Source: an uncultured Lysobacteraceae bacterium (GTDB lineage Bacteria > Pseudomonadota > Gammaproteobacteria > Xanthomonadales > Xanthomonadaceae). From it: 55,293 nucleotides of DNA. The notes beneath the pieces were generated by a model, which was given only the letters and a program-made list of their open reading frames with translations, had not been told where the DNA came from and made no database searches. The stretch's first letter is position 1, and each line of letters begins with the position of its first letter. The position numbers were made by a program, and so were the translations under genes. Below are positions 43,834 through 54,577 of the stretch, piece after piece. The stretch lies in the NCBI GenBank assembly GCA_946480825.1, contig CAMLLG010000023.1, positions 1-55,293 on the forward strand. The letters run 5' to 3'.

Positions 43834-43887
43834 CGATGCGCGCCTTCTCCGCGCTCGCGTCTGGCCGCGATGATCGGTGTCCTGCGA

Positions 43888-44973
43888 TCAGCCCGCGGCG
43901 GTCAGGCGCGCCAGTTCGTCCGCCTGATGCTCGCGCGCCAAGCGTTCGATCAGACCGTCGATCCCGCCTTCCATGATGTTCGGCAGGTCGTAGAGCGTGA
44001 GGCCTTCGACGCGGTGATCGGTGATCCGGCCCTGCGGAAAGTTGTAGGTGCGGATGCGCTGACTGCGGTCGCCGCTGCCGACCTGCAGCTTGCGCTCCTG
44101 CGCCTGCGCGGCTTCGCGGCGGCTGGTTTCGGCTTCCAGCAGCATCGCCTTCAGCCGCTTCATCGCCTTGTCGCGGTTGGCGTGCTGGCTGCGCTCGGTC
44201 TGCGATTCGACGACCACGCCGCTGGGAACGTGGGTGATGCGGATCGCCGAGTCGGTCTTGTTGACGTGCTGGCCGCCGGCGCCGCTGGAGCGGAACGTGT
44301 CGACCCGCAGGTCGGCGGGGTTGATCTCGATCTCGATCTCGCCGGTCTCCTCGGCGATGATCGCGACCGTCGCGGCGGATGTGTGGATGCGGCCCTGCGA
44401 TTCCGTTTCGGGCACGCGCTGCACGCGATGGGTGCCGGATTCGAACTTGAGCTTCGAATACGCGCCGCGGCCGTCGACGCGGGCGATGATTTCCCTGAAG
44501 CCGCCGTGCTCCCCGGGATTGGCGGATTCCACTTCGACCTTCCAGCCCTGGCGCTCGGCGTAGCGCGAATACATGCGGAACAGATCGCCGGCGAAGATCG
44601 CGGCTTCGTCGCCGCCGGTGCCGGCGCGCACTTCGAGGTACAGGCCGCCGTCGTCGCGCGCGTCCTTCGGCACCAGTTGCGCCATCAGCGCGGCGTCGAG
44701 TTCGATCAGGCGCGCCTGCGCCGCGGCGATTTCTTCCTCGGCCAGTTCGGCCAGTTCGGGGTCGTCGCGCATCGCTTCGGCGGCATCCAGGTCGGCGCGG
44801 GCCCGGCGCTCCGCGGCGAGGCCGCTGGCGATGGGTTCGAGCTGCGAGAATTCGCGCATCAGCGCGCGGTAGCGCGCGGCATCGTCGACCGTCGCCGGGT
44901 CGGCGAGCAGGCGTTCGATTTCCTCGCGGCGCTCGGCCAGCGCTTCAAGCTTGCGGCGCAGGGTCGGCGTCAT
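43888..44973 (-). CDS. prfA: Peptide chain release factor 1
   Basis: The 361-residue RF1 terminates translation at UAA and UAG. The GGQ motif is in [17 protein letters not shown], the codon-recognition tripeptide region reads [15 protein letters not shown] (the RF1 PxT site as PET), and the C-terminal [13 protein letters not shown] is conserved. The start ATG at 44973 overlaps the end of hemA by 29 bp, the usual hemA-prfA order in gammaproteobacteria. A longer frame reaching 45099 would lie inside hemA. A prmC gene often follows but is absent in this window. Confidence 0.96.
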   Translation of the reverse strand: MTPTLRRKLEALAERREEIERLLADPATVDDAARYRALMREFSQLEPIASGLAAERRARADLDAAEAMRDDPELAELAEEEIAAAQARLIELDAALMAQLVPKDARDDGGLYLEVRAGTGGDEAAIFAGDLFRMYSRYAERQGWKVEVESANPGEHGGFREIIARVDGRGAYSKLKFESGTHRVQRVPETESQGRIHTSAATVAIIAEETGEIEIEINPADLRVDTFRSSGAGGQHVNKTDSAIRITHVPSGVVVESQTERSQHANRDKAMKRLKAMLLEAETSRREAAQAQERKLQVGSGDRSQRIRTYNFPQGRITDHRVEGLTLYDLPNIMEGGIDGLIERLAREHQADELARLTAAG

Positions 44974-46327
44974 CGTGGGCGGCGTCGGGTTCGGGATGCA
45001 GTCCGCGCTCGACCGCATCGGCCAGACGGCTGTGGGCAGGGCGGCTTTGGTGGGGATGATGCGGGAAGAGTTTTTCCGCCGCGCGGACGATGTCGACATC
45101 GCCGTTGAGCGCGGCCTCGCGCAGCGCCGCGGTGGGCGCGTGCAACAGGCGGTTGGTCAGGCTGTGCGCGAGTTGGTTCAGCACGTCCGCGGGGTCGTGG
45201 CCGGCGGAGAGCATCTGCTGCGCCCTGGCCAGCGATTCGTCGCGCGCGGCTTCGCCGTGCGCCCGCAGCCGTTTCAGCGAACCGTTGTGGGCGCTGGCCT
45301 GCAGGGTTTCGACGAAGCGCGACACCTGCAGTTCGACGATGGCCTCCGCGGCGTCCGCGGCTTCGCGGCGGCTGCGGCGGTTCTCTTCGATGACCCGTTC
45401 GAGATCGTCGACCGTGTAGAGGAACACGTCTTCCAGTTCGGCCACGTCCGCGGCGATATCGCGCGGCACGGCCAGATCCAGCAGCAGCATCGGCCGGTGC
45501 CGGCGCTTCTTCAGCGCCGCCGCGACCTGTGCGCGGTGCAGGATCGGATCGCGCGCCGCGGTGGCGGAGAACACGATGTCGGCCTCGCCGAGATGACGCT
45601 CCAGCTCGGCCAACGGCAGCGCCACGCCGCCGTGGCGGCTGGCCAGCTCCTGTGCGTGGGCGAGGGTGCGGTTGGCGAACAGCAGCCGCTTGGCCTTCGC
45701 CTGCACCAGATGGCGCGCGGTGAGTTCGATGGTCTCGCCGGCGCCGATCAGCAGGATCGTGCTGTCCGATGGCCGGGCGAAGGTGCCTTCGGCCATGCGC
45801 ACCGCGGCCGACGCCACCGAGACCGGATTGGCGCCGATGCGGGTATCGGTGCGCGCGCGCTTGGCGGTGACGAACGCGTGCTGGAACAGGCGGTCGAGAC
45901 GATTGCCCAGGGTGCCGGCGGTGCGCGCGGCCGCCCAGGCCTGCTTCACCTGGCCGAGGATCTGCGGCTCGCCCAGCACCAGCGAATCCAGGCCGGTGGA
46001 TACGCGGAACAGATGCCGGACGGCGGCGTCGTCGCGATGCTGGTAGAGATAGTCGTGCAGGGCCAGCGGCGACCGCCCGCCGCCCGCCGCGCCGCCGTCC
46101 TGCGGGTGTGCGGCCAGCCAGTCGGCCAGGGCGTCGCCGTCGCCGCCGGTCAGCGCGTAGATCTCGGTGCGGTTGCAGGTGGACAGCAGCGCCACTTCCT
46201 CGACCCCGGGCAGGCCGCGCAGCGCGGCCAGCGTGGCCGGCAGGGCATCGTCCGAGAACGCCACGCGCTCGCGCAGGGCGACCGGCGCGGTCTGGTGGTT
46301 GATGCCGAGAGCGATGAGATGCGACAT
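44945..46327 (-). CDS. hemA: Glutamyl-tRNA reductase
   Basis: The 460-residue enzyme reduces glutamyl-tRNA to glutamate-1-semialdehyde, the first step of C5 haem synthesis. It has [18 protein letters not shown], the catalytic Cys51 in [25 protein letters not shown], the NADPH site [17 protein letters not shown] and a helical C-terminal dimerisation part. The tail after DADPAPQA extends beyond the E. coli length and overlaps prfA. The start [10 protein letters not shown] is fixed by homology. It diverges from the TPR gene by 82 bp. Confidence 0.96.
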   Translation of the reverse strand: MSHLIALGINHQTAPVALRERVAFSDDALPATLAALRGLPGVEEVALLSTCNRTEIYALTGGDGDALADWLAAHPQDGGAAGGGRSPLALHDYLYQHRDDAAVRHLFRVSTGLDSLVLGEPQILGQVKQAWAAARTAGTLGNRLDRLFQHAFVTAKRARTDTRIGANPVSVASAAVRMAEGTFARPSDSTILLIGAGETIELTARHLVQAKAKRLLFANRTLAHAQELASRHGGVALPLAELERHLGEADIVFSATAARDPILHRAQVAAALKKRRHRPMLLLDLAVPRDIAADVAELEDVFLYTVDDLERVIEENRRSRREAADAAEAIVELQVSRFVETLQASAHNGSLKRLRAHGEAARDESLARAQQMLSAGHDPADVLNQLAHSLTNRLLHAPTAALREAALNGDVDIVRAAEKLFPHHPHQSRPAHSRLADAVERGLHPEPDAAHDDADPAPQA

Positions 46328-46409
46328 GCGGGGGTGACGACCGGGACGGGTCCGTTCAGGCGGTTCGGGTAAGCTGGCGATTCCGCATAGTTTACGGCCC
46401 ATCCTGCCG

Positions 46410-48170
46410 ATGCCCGCATCCCCGTTCTCCATTTCCCGGCGCGGACGCCGGGCTTCGCGGTTCCTCGGATTGGCGCTGTCGCTCGCGGCGGCCGCCGCAT
46501 TCGCCGCCGATCCGCCTGCGGCCGATGCGTCCCTCGCCGGCGCATCCGCTGCCGATCCGCTCGCGCCGACGATGGCCGGCGAATACGCGCTGCAGGCCGG
46601 CAAACTCGACGAGGCCGCGCGCTGGTATCTCGAAGCCGCACGTGCGGCCCGGGGCGACGCGGTGCTGGCCGAGCGCGCCACCCGCATCGCGCTGCTGGCG
46701 AAGGACGATGCCAGCGCCGCCGCCGCGCTGAAACTCTGGCGCGCCAGCGCCGAACGTTCCGCGGTGATGCGCAGCGCCGAGGCGACCCTGGCGCTTCGCC
46801 GCAAGGACGAGCGCGCCGCCTTCCGCGAGCTGCAGATCCTCATGCGCGGCGAACGCGGCAAGGCCCCGGACAAGGACGGCTGGCGTTACGCGCTGCTGGC
46901 GCTCGACGCCGGCTCCGGCGATCCGAAGCTCACCGGCCGCCTGCTCGGTCGCCTGATCGATTCGATTCCCGACGAACTCACCGCCTGGCTGGCCTTCGGC
47001 GAGTTCTCGCAGCAGTTGCAGCGCAACGATCTCGCCGAACGGATCGTCGAGCGCGTGGTGGTGAAGTTTCCCGACGAGCCCGCGGTGGCGCTGCTGCATG
47101 CCAGCCAGTTGCGCGAAGCCGGCAAAAGCGATGAGGCCCGCAAGGTGCTCGCGGGCCTGCTGGAATCGCCGAAGGCCTCCCCGGAGTTGGCTTACGCCGT
47201 CGCCGGCGAGTACAGCGAACTGGGCGATCACGCGCGCGCCGCGGAGGTCATCGCGCGCGGCCCGCAGAACGAGCGCAGTTACACTCTGCGCGCGGCGTAT
47301 CTCGCCCAGGCCGACGACAAGCCCGGCGTCGGTCGCGTCTACGACGAGCTGAAGCGCGATTCCGCGGCGCCGGACCCGCAGCGCCGCCTGCTGCTGGGCC
47401 AGATCGCCGAATTCATCGAACGCTACGACGAGGCGCTGGAGTGGTACGCCAGCGTCCCCGGCGGCCCGCAGCGCTGGCAGGCGCGGTTGCGCGCCGCGAC
47501 GGTGCTGCACAAGCTCAAGCGCGGCGAGGACGCTTTCGCCCGGTTGCGCGAATTGCAGGCCGATGCCGACGCCGAGGACGAGACCCGGCGCGACGCCTAT
47601 CTGCTCGAAGCCGAGCTGCACAAGGACGACGGCAGGCTCGATGCGGAACTGGACAGTTTCGCCCGCGGGCTGGCCGCGTTCCCCGATGACGTGCAACTGC
47701 TTTACGCCCGCGCACTGATGTGGGAGCGCCGCGACGACATCGCGCGCGCCGAGGCCGATTTCCGCACGATCCTCGCCACCGACGCCGACGACGTGAACGC
47801 GCTCAACGCGCTGGGCTACACCCTGGCCGACCGCACCGACCGCTATCGCGAAGCGCTGGAGCTGATCTCCCGCGCCATCGCCGCGCAGCCCGACAGCGCC
47901 GCGATCATCGACAGCTACGGCTGGGTGCTCTATCGGCTCGGACGCAGGGAAGAAGCTCTGACCGAACTGCGCCGCGCCTACACCAAACAGAAGGACGCGG
48001 AGATCGCCGCGCATGTCGCCGAAGTGCTCTGGGTGATGGGGCAAAAGGACGAAGCCCTGAAATTCTTCGAAGAGTCGCGCAGGATCGACCCCGAGAACCG
48101 CTCGCTGAAGCGCGCGATCGAGAACACCGGCGTGGTTCTGCCGCCGCTGCCCGCGAAGCCCGCGACATGA
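46410..48170 (+). CDS. Exported TPR protein upstream of lolB
   Basis: The 586-residue protein has a signal peptide ([18 protein letters not shown]) and then tandem TPR units across its length, for example [47 protein letters not shown] and [26 protein letters not shown]. It should be periplasmic or outer-membrane associated. The conserved position before lolB and ispE in gammaproteobacteria suggests a role in envelope lipoprotein or cell-wall assembly, though none is proved. Its TGA overlaps the lolB ATG. Confidence 0.9.
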   Translation: MPASPFSISRRGRRASRFLGLALSLAAAAAFAADPPAADASLAGASAADPLAPTMAGEYALQAGKLDEAARWYLEAARAARGDAVLAERATRIALLAKDDASAAAALKLWRASAERSAVMRSAEATLALRRKDERAAFRELQILMRGERGKAPDKDGWRYALLALDAGSGDPKLTGRLLGRLIDSIPDELTAWLAFGEFSQQLQRNDLAERIVERVVVKFPDEPAVALLHASQLREAGKSDEARKVLAGLLESPKASPELAYAVAGEYSELGDHARAAEVIARGPQNERSYTLRAAYLAQADDKPGVGRVYDELKRDSAAPDPQRRLLLGQIAEFIERYDEALEWYASVPGGPQRWQARLRAATVLHKLKRGEDAFARLRELQADADAEDETRRDAYLLEAELHKDDGRLDAELDSFARGLAAFPDDVQLLYARALMWERRDDIARAEADFRTILATDADDVNALNALGYTLADRTDRYREALELISRAIAAQPDSAAIIDSYGWVLYRLGRREEALTELRRAYTKQKDAEIAAHVAEVLWVMGQKDEALKFFEESRRIDPENRSLKRAIENTGVVLPPLPAKPAT

Positions 48171-48805
48171 GCCTGAGGACGCTGGCGCTCGCATTGGTCG
48201 TCGGCGCGCTCGCCGGTTGCGCGACGACTGTGCCCACCCGCACCGCGTTACCGCTTCCGGCGGAGACGCTGGCCGAGCGCCAGCGCGCGCGCAGCGAATG
48301 GCTGGCGCTGTACGAGACCTGGTCGTTCTCGGGCCGCGCCGCGATCAGCCGGGGCGACAAGGGCGGCAGCGGGCGGATCGAATGGGAACAGCGCGATCGG
48401 CATCGTTACGGCATCGCGCTCAGCGCGCCGGTCACCCGCCAGAGCTGGCGTCTCAGCGGCGATCTCCAGTCCGGGGCCGGGCGGATCGAGGGTCTCGACG
48501 GCGGGCCGCGCGAAGGCGCCATCGCGGAAGATCTGTTGAGCCGGACCACCGGTTGGCGGGTGCCGCTGCGGCAGCTCGGCACTTGGGTGCGCGGCGCGCC
48601 GGCGGCCGACGTTCCGGTGGAATCGGTGGTGTACGACGCCGAAGGCCGGATCGCGGAGCTCCGTCAGTCCGGCTGGACCGTGCGCTACCTCGAATGGCGC
48701 CCCGGCCCGGTCGGTCAGCCGGATCTGCCGGCGAAGATCGAGGCCGAGGCCGGCGACGCCCGGGTCCGGCTGGCGATCGAGGACTGGACCTTCGCCACCC
48801 CATGA
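48167..48805 (+). CDS. lolB: Outer-membrane lipoprotein insertion factor LolB
   Basis: The 212-residue lipoprotein has a lipobox LAGC (Cys18), then a LolB fold with WLALYETWSFSGRAAISRGDKGGSGRIEWEQRDR and YLEWRPG. LolB receives lipoproteins from LolA and inserts them in the outer membrane. Start by ATGA overlap with the TPR stop (48167-48170). It lies between TPR and ispE as in many gammaproteobacteria. Confidence 0.93.
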   Translation: MSLRTLALALVVGALAGCATTVPTRTALPLPAETLAERQRARSEWLALYETWSFSGRAAISRGDKGGSGRIEWEQRDRHRYGIALSAPVTRQSWRLSGDLQSGAGRIEGLDGGPREGAIAEDLLSRTTGWRVPLRQLGTWVRGAPAADVPVESVVYDAEGRIAELRQSGWTVRYLEWRPGPVGQPDLPAKIEAEAGDARVRLAIEDWTFATP

Positions 48806-48857
48806 GTGCGTCGCGATGAGTGTCTCGCCATGAATGCGCTGCCATGAATGCGCCGTC
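48802..48857 (+). repeat. Four 14-bp tandem repeats spanning the lolB-ispE junction
   Basis: ATGARTG... units begin at 48802, 48816, 48830 and 48844, each a perfect or near copy of ATGAGTGCGTCGCG / ATGAATGCGCTGCC. The first ATGA contains the lolB stop and the last supplies the ispE start. Confidence 0.9.
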
Positions 48858-49755
48858 GGTCGACGAGGGCCGATCCGTGGACGGTTGGTCCTCGTGGCCG
48901 GCCCCGGCCAAGCTGAATCTGTTTCTGCGCATCGTCGGTCGTCGGGCCGACGGTTATCACGACCTGCAGACCGCCTTCCGCCTGCTGGACTGGGGCGACA
49001 CCCTGCGCCTGCGGGTGCGCGACGATGGCCGGATCGTGCGTCACGGCCCGTCCGTCCCGGGAGTCGCGGAGAACGACGACCTGACCGTGCGCGCGGCCAG
49101 ATTGCTGCAAACGACGGTCAACGTCGGCCTAGGTGTCGATATCGCGGTCGAAAAGCGCATTCCCGCCGGCGGCGGACTGGGCGGCGGTTCCAGCGATGCC
49201 GCCACCGTGCTGCGTGCGCTCGACCGGCTCTGGGGCTGCGGCCTGGGCGTCGACGCCCTGGCCGGGCTCGGCCTTCGGCTGGGCGCAGACGTGCCGGTGT
49301 TCGTATGCGGCCGCAATGCCTGGGCCGAGGGATTGGGCGAACGCCTGACCCCGATCGACCTGCCGCCGGCCTGGTATCTGCTGGTCGCGCCGGGCGTGCA
49401 CGCTGCGACCGCGGCCCTGTTCCAAGCCCCTGAATTGACGCGAAATGCCCCAGCCGCGACAATGCCCGACTTCGTTTCGGACCCATTCCTGCAGGGGCAG
49501 GCGCTCGGCAACGCGTTCGAGCCGGTCCTGCGTCGCCACGAACCCGCCGTCGAGGCCGTGTTCGACGCGCTGCGCAGTGTCGGTACGCCGCGTCTGACCG
49601 GTTCGGGCAGCGTGTGTTTCGTCGAATTCGCCGATCGCGAATCCGCCGAGCGCGCGTTGTCCGTCGCGATGGACCGGCAGCTTCCCGGCGTGACCGCCTG
49701 GGTCGCCGCAGGCGCCGCGTACTCGCCGCTGCTGGATGCGCTCGGAACGGACTGA
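48844..49755 (+). CDS. ispE: 4-diphosphocytidyl-2-C-methyl-D-erythritol kinase
   Basis: The 303-residue GHMP kinase phosphorylates CDP-ME in the MEP isoprenoid pathway. It has [21 protein letters not shown] (catalytic Lys), [21 protein letters not shown] (ATP loop and catalytic Asp) and a C-terminal [11 protein letters not shown] loop. The ATG at 48844 is chosen; a GTG at 48820 is in frame but lies in the repeats. No Shine-Dalgarno is seen, so initiation may depend on termination at the nearby lolB stop. A tRNA(Gln) gene follows. Confidence 0.94.
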   Translation: MNAPSVDEGRSVDGWSSWPAPAKLNLFLRIVGRRADGYHDLQTAFRLLDWGDTLRLRVRDDGRIVRHGPSVPGVAENDDLTVRAARLLQTTVNVGLGVDIAVEKRIPAGGGLGGGSSDAATVLRALDRLWGCGLGVDALAGLGLRLGADVPVFVCGRNAWAEGLGERLTPIDLPPAWYLLVAPGVHAATAALFQAPELTRNAPAATMPDFVSDPFLQGQALGNAFEPVLRRHEPAVEAVFDALRSVGTPRLTGSGSVCFVEFADRESAERALSVAMDRQLPGVTAWVAAGAAYSPLLDALGTD

Positions 49756-49840
49756 CGGATCGCGCGAGCGGGCTGTCGGAGGTCGAAGAGACGGCATGCG
49801 TTCCCGATGGGACGACGCGCCGGATCGTCGGTCGCAATGA

Positions 49841-49916
49841 AGGGGCGTCGCCAAGTGGTTAAGGCACCGGGTTTTGATCCCGGCATTCGTAGGTTCGAAT
49901 CCTTCCGCCCCTGCCA
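49841..49916 (+). tRNA. tRNA-Gln (anticodon TTG), CCA encoded
   Basis: All four arms form: the 7-bp acceptor pairs AGGGGCG with CGCCCCT, the anticodon stem is CCGGG/CCCGG with loop TTTTGAT and anticodon TTG at 49874-49876, and the T-loop reads GGTTCGAATCC. Discriminator G and genomic CCA follow. It lies between ispE and prs, the standard place in xanthomonads. Confidence 0.97.
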
Positions 49917-49948
49917 ATCCAGTCCAGCCGCATCCGCCGAGACGACCC

Positions 49949-50908
49949 ATGCAAGACGAACGTAACCTGCTTGTGTTCTCCGGCAACGCCAACAAGCCGT
50001 TGGCCAACAGCATCTGCCGCGAACTGGGCGTGCGTCCCGGCAAGGCGCTGGTGTCCCGGTTCTCCGATGGCGAAGTGCAGGTGGAGATCCAGGAGAACGT
50101 CCGCCGGCAGGAAGTGTTCGTCGTGCAGCCGACCTGCGCGCCGAGCGCCGAGAACCTGGTGGAACTGCTGGTGCTGATCGACGCGCTGAAGCGCGCATCG
50201 GCCAGCAGCGTCACCGCGGTGGTGCCGTACTTCGGCTACGCCCGCCAGGATCGCCGCATGCGCTCCTCGCGCGTGCCGATCACGGCGAAGGTGGCGGCGA
50301 AGATGTTCGGCGCGGTGAGCGCCGACCGCGTGCTGACGGTCGACCTGCATGCGGACCAGATCCAGGGCTTCTTCGACATCCCGGTGGACAACGTGTACGC
50401 CTCCCCGCTGCTGCTGGCCGACATCTGGCGCGCCTACGGCACGGAGAACCTGCTGGTCGTGTCGCCCGACGTCGGCGGCGTGGTGCGTGCCCGCGCGGTC
50501 GCCAAGCGCCTGGACGACGCCGACCTGGCGATCATCGACAAGCGCCGCCCGCGCGCCAACGTGGCCACGGTGATGAACATCATCGGCGACGTGGAAGGCA
50601 AGGACTGCGTGCTGGTGGACGACATCGTCGACACCGCCGGCACCCTCTGCGCCGCGGCGGCGGCGCTGAAGCAGCACGGCGCCAACAAGGTGGCGGCGTA
50701 CTGCACCCATCCCGTGCTCTCGGGCCCGGCGGTGGACAACCTGAACAACTCGGTGCTCGACGAACTCGTCGTCACCGACACCATCCCGCTCTCGCCGCAG
50801 GCGCAGGGCTGCAGCAAGATCCGCCAGCTGTCGGTGGCGGAACTGCTGGCGGAAACGATCCGCCGCATCGCCTTCGGCGAATCGGTCAGTTCGCTGTACG
50901 TGGATTGA
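49949..50908 (+). CDS. prs: Ribose-phosphate pyrophosphokinase
   Basis: The 319-residue enzyme makes PRPP from ribose-5-phosphate and ATP for nucleotide, histidine and tryptophan synthesis. Motifs are [37 protein letters not shown] (ATP loop) and the PRPP-binding [12 protein letters not shown]. The start at ATG 49949 keeps the usual length; earlier frame positions run through the tRNA. Confidence 0.97.
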   Translation: MQDERNLLVFSGNANKPLANSICRELGVRPGKALVSRFSDGEVQVEIQENVRRQEVFVVQPTCAPSAENLVELLVLIDALKRASASSVTAVVPYFGYARQDRRMRSSRVPITAKVAAKMFGAVSADRVLTVDLHADQIQGFFDIPVDNVYASPLLLADIWRAYGTENLLVVSPDVGGVVRARAVAKRLDDADLAIIDKRRPRANVATVMNIIGDVEGKDCVLVDDIVDTAGTLCAAAAALKQHGANKVAAYCTHPVLSGPAVDNLNNSVLDELVVTDTIPLSPQAQGCSKIRQLSVAELLAETIRRIAFGESVSSLYVD

Positions 50909-51020
50909 GTCTCCGCCGCGCGCCGGCTCATCGGGGCGTGGCTTTCCGGGTTCATCTGGTCGCGGATGAGCCTTCATCGGATCGCCCAAGGCGATCCAAC
51001 AACCTGGGTAGTGAAGAAAC

Positions 51021-51674
51021 ATGGCAAACACGCATGAAATCAAGGTGCAGCGCCGCGAGGACGAGGGTAAGGGTGCGAGCCGCCGCCTCCGTCACGCCGG
51101 CCAGGTGCCCGCCATCGTCTACGGTGGCGAACTCAATCCGGTCAGCATCCAGCTGAACCACAACGAGGTCTGGCTCGCCAGCCAGAACGACTGGTTCTAC
51201 TCGTCCATCCTGGACCTGAGCCTCAATGGCGACATCCAGAAGGTGCTGCTGCGTGACATGCAGCGCCACCCGTTCAAGCAGCAGATCATGCACCTGGACT
51301 TCCAGCGCGTGAACGAGAACGAGACGCTGCGCACCGCGGTGCCGCTGCACTTCCTCAACGAGGACAAGTCGCCGGCCGGCAAGTCCGCCGAGGTCGTGGT
51401 CACCCACGAGCTGAACGAAGTCGTCGTCGAGTGCCTGCCGAAGGACCTGCCGGAGTTCATCGAGATCGACCTGGCCGACCTGGCCATCGGCGCGGTGGTC
51501 CACCTGTCCGACATCAAGCTGCCGGCCGGTGTGGTGATTCCCGAGCTGAAGCTGGGCAAGGAACACGACGTCGCCGTCGTGATCGCCAAGCACGGCAAGG
51601 AAGAGGCCGAGGAAGCTCCGGCGGAGTCGGCCGAAGTGCCGGCGGCCAAGGTCGCCAAGAAGGACGACAAGTAA
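51021..51674 (+). CDS. rplY: 50S ribosomal protein L25/general stress protein Ctc
   Basis: The 217-residue long-form L25 has an N-terminal 5S rRNA-binding domain (HEIKVQRREDEGKGASRRLRHAGQVPAIVYGGE) and the C-terminal TL5/Ctc domain (VECLPKDLPEFIEIDLADLAIG), then an acidic tail ending KKDDK. It binds 5S rRNA in the large subunit. It is 112 bp after prs. Confidence 0.96.
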   Translation: MANTHEIKVQRREDEGKGASRRLRHAGQVPAIVYGGELNPVSIQLNHNEVWLASQNDWFYSSILDLSLNGDIQKVLLRDMQRHPFKQQIMHLDFQRVNENETLRTAVPLHFLNEDKSPAGKSAEVVVTHELNEVVVECLPKDLPEFIEIDLADLAIGAVVHLSDIKLPAGVVIPELKLGKEHDVAVVIAKHGKEEAEEAPAESAEVPAAKVAKKDDK

Positions 51675-51715
51675 TCGCGTGAGCCTTCGCCCGCTCCGGC
51701 GGGCGAGGGTGCGCG

Positions 51716-52306
51716 ATGCGTCCCATGGCAGGCCTGCGCCTCATCGTCGGACTGGGTAATCCCGGTGCCGAACATGCCCGAACCCGGCATAACGCCGGGT
51801 TCCATTTTGTCGACGCCCTGGCGGAACGGCAGGGTGAGCGCTTCGGCCTGGACAGCAAGCTGTTCGGCGAGACCGCCAAGGTCGTCGTGGCCGGGCAGCC
51901 GGTGTGGCTGCTGAAGCCGGCCACCTACATGAACCTGAGCGGCAAGTCGGTCGCGGCGGCGCTGCGGTTCTGGAAGATCGCCCCGGAAGAGGCGCTGCTG
52001 GCGCATGATGAGCTGGATCTGGCGCCCGGTGTGGCCAGGCTGAAGTTCGATGGCGGCCATGGCGGCCAGAACGGGCTGCGCGACACCATCCAGCACCTGG
52101 GCCATGGCAAGTTCCACCGCCTGCGCATCGGCATCGGCCATCCCGGCCACAAGGACCGGGTGACCAGCTGGGTGCTGGGCAAGCCGGGCAAGGACGACGA
52201 GGCCCTGATCGCGCGGGCCATCGACGACGCCCTGGACGTGCTGCCACTGGCGGTGGCCGGCAATTTCATGGATGCGATGACGCGGTTGCATACGCCGAGG
52301 GAATAG
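51716..52306 (+). CDS. pth: Peptidyl-tRNA hydrolase
   Basis: The 196-residue enzyme releases tRNA from stalled peptidyl-tRNAs. It has LIVGLGNPGAEHARTRHNAGF with the catalytic histidine, KPATYMNLSGKSV, HDELDLAPG and GGHGGQNGLRD. Both ATG 51716 and ATG 51725 are possible; GAGGG seven bases upstream supports the first. It sits between rplY and ychF as usual. Confidence 0.95.
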   Translation: MRPMAGLRLIVGLGNPGAEHARTRHNAGFHFVDALAERQGERFGLDSKLFGETAKVVVAGQPVWLLKPATYMNLSGKSVAAALRFWKIAPEEALLAHDELDLAPGVARLKFDGGHGGQNGLRDTIQHLGHGKFHRLRIGIGHPGHKDRVTSWVLGKPGKDDEALIARAIDDALDVLPLAVAGNFMDAMTRLHTPRE

Positions 52307-52356
52307 GGAATGGGGAATGGGGAATCGGGAGCTTTGCTTCCCCATTCCCCATTCCC
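52306..52356. repeat. Inverted repeat of GGGAATGG type between pth and ychF
   Basis: A 19-bp perfect inverted repeat (52306-52324 with 52338-52356), made of GGGGAAT units, starts on the last base of the pth stop. This repeat type is common in intergenic DNA of xanthomonads. It may reduce readthrough into ychF, which is otherwise in one operon. Confidence 0.85.
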
Positions 52357-52381
52357 GATTCTCCATTCACGGATTCCAGAC

Positions 52382-53473
52382 ATGGGCATCAAATGCGGCA
52401 TCGTCGGCCTGCCGAACGTCGGCAAGTCGACCCTGTTCAACGCGCTGACCAAGGCGGGCATCGCTGCGGCCAACTTCCCCTTCTGCACGATCGAGCCCAA
52501 CGTCGGCGTGGTGCCGGTGCCGGATCCGCGCCTGAACGCGCTGTCCGAGATCGTGAAGCCGCAGAAGTGCATTCCGACGGCGGTCGAGTTCGTCGACATC
52601 GCCGGCCTCGTCGCCGGCGCGGCCAGCGGCGAGGGCCTGGGCAACAAGTTCCTGGCGCACATCCGCGAAGTGGACGCGATCACCCACGTGGTCCGCTGCT
52701 TCGAGAACGCGGACGTGATCCACGTGAACAACAAGGTCGACCCGATCGCCGACATCGAGACGATCGACACCGAACTGGCGCTCGCCGATCTGGAATCGGT
52801 CGAGAAGGCGCTGCAGCGCGCCGAGCGTTCGGCCAAGACCGGCGACAAGGACGCCAAGGCCCGGGTCGAGGTGCTGGCGCGGGTGCGTGCCGGCCTCGAC
52901 AGCGGCAAGCCGGCGCGCGCGCTGGGGCTGTCGGACGACGACAAACTCGCGGTGCGCGATCTGTTCCTACTCACTCTGAAGCCGGTGATGTACGTCGCGA
53001 ACGTGCTGGAAGACGGCTTCGAGAACAATCCGCATCTCGACGCCGTGCGTGCGCGCGCGGCGGGCGAGGGCGCCGAAGTGGTGCCGGTGTCGGCCGCGAT
53101 CGAGGAAGAGCTGAGCCAGCTCGACGATGCCGACCGCGACACCTTTCTCGCCGATCTCGGCCTGGACGAGCCCGGCCTGAACCGCGTCATCCGCGCCGCC
53201 TACAAGTTGTTGGGCCTGCAGACGTATTTCACCGCCGGGGTGAAGGAAGTCCGCGCCTGGACGGTCAAGGCCGGCTCGACGGCGCCGCAGGCGGCCGCGG
53301 TGATCCATACCGACTTCGAGAAAGGCTTCATCCGCGCCGAGACCATCGGCTACGACGACTACATCAAGTATCGCGGCGAAGCCGGCGCCCGCGACGCCGG
53401 TCGCCTGCGCCTGGAAGGCAAGGAATACCGCGTGCAGGAAGGCGACGTGCTGCACTTCCGCTTCAACGTCTGA
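52382..53473 (+). CDS. ychF: Redox-regulated ATPase YchF
   Basis: This 363-residue OBG-family P-loop protein has G1 [15 protein letters not shown]3 DIAGLV, and NVLE in place of the GTPase NKxD, the change that gives ATP preference. The C-terminal TGS domain includes [27 protein letters not shown]. It binds ribosomes and regulates translation and stress responses. The ATG at 52382 follows the repeat; longer frames cross it. Confidence 0.96.
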   Translation: MGIKCGIVGLPNVGKSTLFNALTKAGIAAANFPFCTIEPNVGVVPVPDPRLNALSEIVKPQKCIPTAVEFVDIAGLVAGAASGEGLGNKFLAHIREVDAITHVVRCFENADVIHVNNKVDPIADIETIDTELALADLESVEKALQRAERSAKTGDKDAKARVEVLARVRAGLDSGKPARALGLSDDDKLAVRDLFLLTLKPVMYVANVLEDGFENNPHLDAVRARAAGEGAEVVPVSAAIEEELSQLDDADRDTFLADLGLDEPGLNRVIRAAYKLLGLQTYFTAGVKEVRAWTVKAGSTAPQAAAVIHTDFEKGFIRAETIGYDDYIKYRGEAGARDAGRLRLEGKEYRVQEGDVLHFRFNV

Positions 53474-53496
53474 GCGGCATCGACAAGCGCGACCAT

Positions 53497-53521
53497 CACG
53501 CCCCGCCTCGTGCGGGGCGTG
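53497..53521 (+). terminator. Rho-independent-like terminator after ychF
   Basis: A perfect 10-bp stem CACGCCCCGC / GCGGGGCGTG with loop CTCGT lies 23 bp after the stop and is followed by TCGTTT. Confidence 0.7.
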
Positions 53522-53557
53522 TCGTTTGCGGTTCATTCATCAGGTGAGGAGAGTCGC

Positions 53558-54577
53558 ATGAAAGGCCCGATCGTCCGTCTCGTATTCCGCTCGTCCGCAC
53601 TCGCATCGATCGCGATGTTGCTCGTCGCGCTCGCACTGCCTGCGGCAGCCCGTGATTATCGGCGCTACATGATCGGCGACCCGACGGTGCCCACGCCCGG
53701 CCGGGTCGAACCCGGTTTGTTGTTGATGGGCGGTGGCGACCGCAATTTCGATGCGTTGCGCTGGTTCCTGAGGAAGGCCGGCAACGGTCATCTGGTGGTG
53801 CTGCGCGCCTCGCAGGGCAACGAGGTGGCCGAAGAGTTCCATCGCGATGTCGGCGGTATCGCCTCGGTCGAAACCTTCGTCTTCAAGGGGCGCGGGTCTT
53901 CGGACGACCCGAAGATGCTCGCCAGCCTCGCGAGGGCCGACGGCATCTTCATCGCCGGCGGCGATCAGGCGCGTTATGTCCGCTACTGGAAAGGGACGCC
54001 GGTCGCGGTGGCGCTGGACGCCCATGTCCGCGCAGGCAAACCGATCGGCGGCACCAGCGCCGGGCTCGCGATCCTCGGCGAATATCTCTACGGCGCGATG
54101 GACGGCGGCAGTATCCGCAGCCCCGAGGCGCTGGCCGATCCGCTCGGCGCCGCGGTCACCATCGAGCGGGATTTCCTGCATATCGCGCTGTTGAAGGGCG
54201 TCGTCACCGATACCCACTTCAAGGAGCGCGACCGTCTCGGCCGCCTGTTCGCCTTCATCGCCAAGGCCGAAGCCATGACCGGCACGCCCCGCCGTGTCCT
54301 GATCGGCCTGGGCGTGGACGAAAGTGCCGCCCTGGCGGTGGAGGGCGATGGCAGCGGTCGGGTCTACGCCACCGATCCGGCAGGCAACGCCTGGCTGGTC
54401 CGCGGCGGCTTCCCCGAGGCGCAGACACCTCGCGAGCCGCTCGCGCTCCAGCGGGTGGAGGTCATCGGGGCCGGCGCCGGTTCGGTCGTGCATCTGCCCG
54501 AGGGGCGTGTGGATGCGCCGGTCTTCCGGCGCGCCTACCGTGTATCCGAGGGGCAACTGGCGGAAGTCGCTCCATGA
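53558..54577 (+). CDS. Secreted cyanophycinase-like serine peptidase (S51)
   Basis: The 339-residue protein starts at ATG 53558, after AGGTGAGGAGAG, with a signal peptide (LASIAMLLVALALPAAA). The S51 fold shows MGGGDRNFDALRWFL, FIAGGDQARYVRYWKG and the nucleophile GGTSAGLAI. The closest group is secreted cyanophycinase, which cleaves beta-aspartyl-arginine polymer; related peptidase E enzymes are shorter. The absence of cyanophycin synthetase here hints at use of external polymer. It stands alone between ychF and the tRNA cluster. Confidence 0.82.
   Translation: MKGPIVRLVFRSSALASIAMLLVALALPAAARDYRRYMIGDPTVPTPGRVEPGLLLMGGGDRNFDALRWFLRKAGNGHLVVLRASQGNEVAEEFHRDVGGIASVETFVFKGRGSSDDPKMLASLARADGIFIAGGDQARYVRYWKGTPVAVALDAHVRAGKPIGGTSAGLAILGEYLYGAMDGGSIRSPEALADPLGAAVTIERDFLHIALLKGVVTDTHFKERDRLGRLFAFIAKAEAMTGTPRRVLIGLGVDESAALAVEGDGSGRVYATDPAGNAWLVRGGFPEAQTPREPLALQRVEVIGAGAGSVVHLPEGRVDAPVFRRAYRVSEGQLAEVAP

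Noticed and set aside
44973..45099. Extended prfA start at 45099
   Set aside because: The extra 42 residues are read from hemA coding sequence in another frame, and RF1 proteins start at the MTPTLRRKL position.
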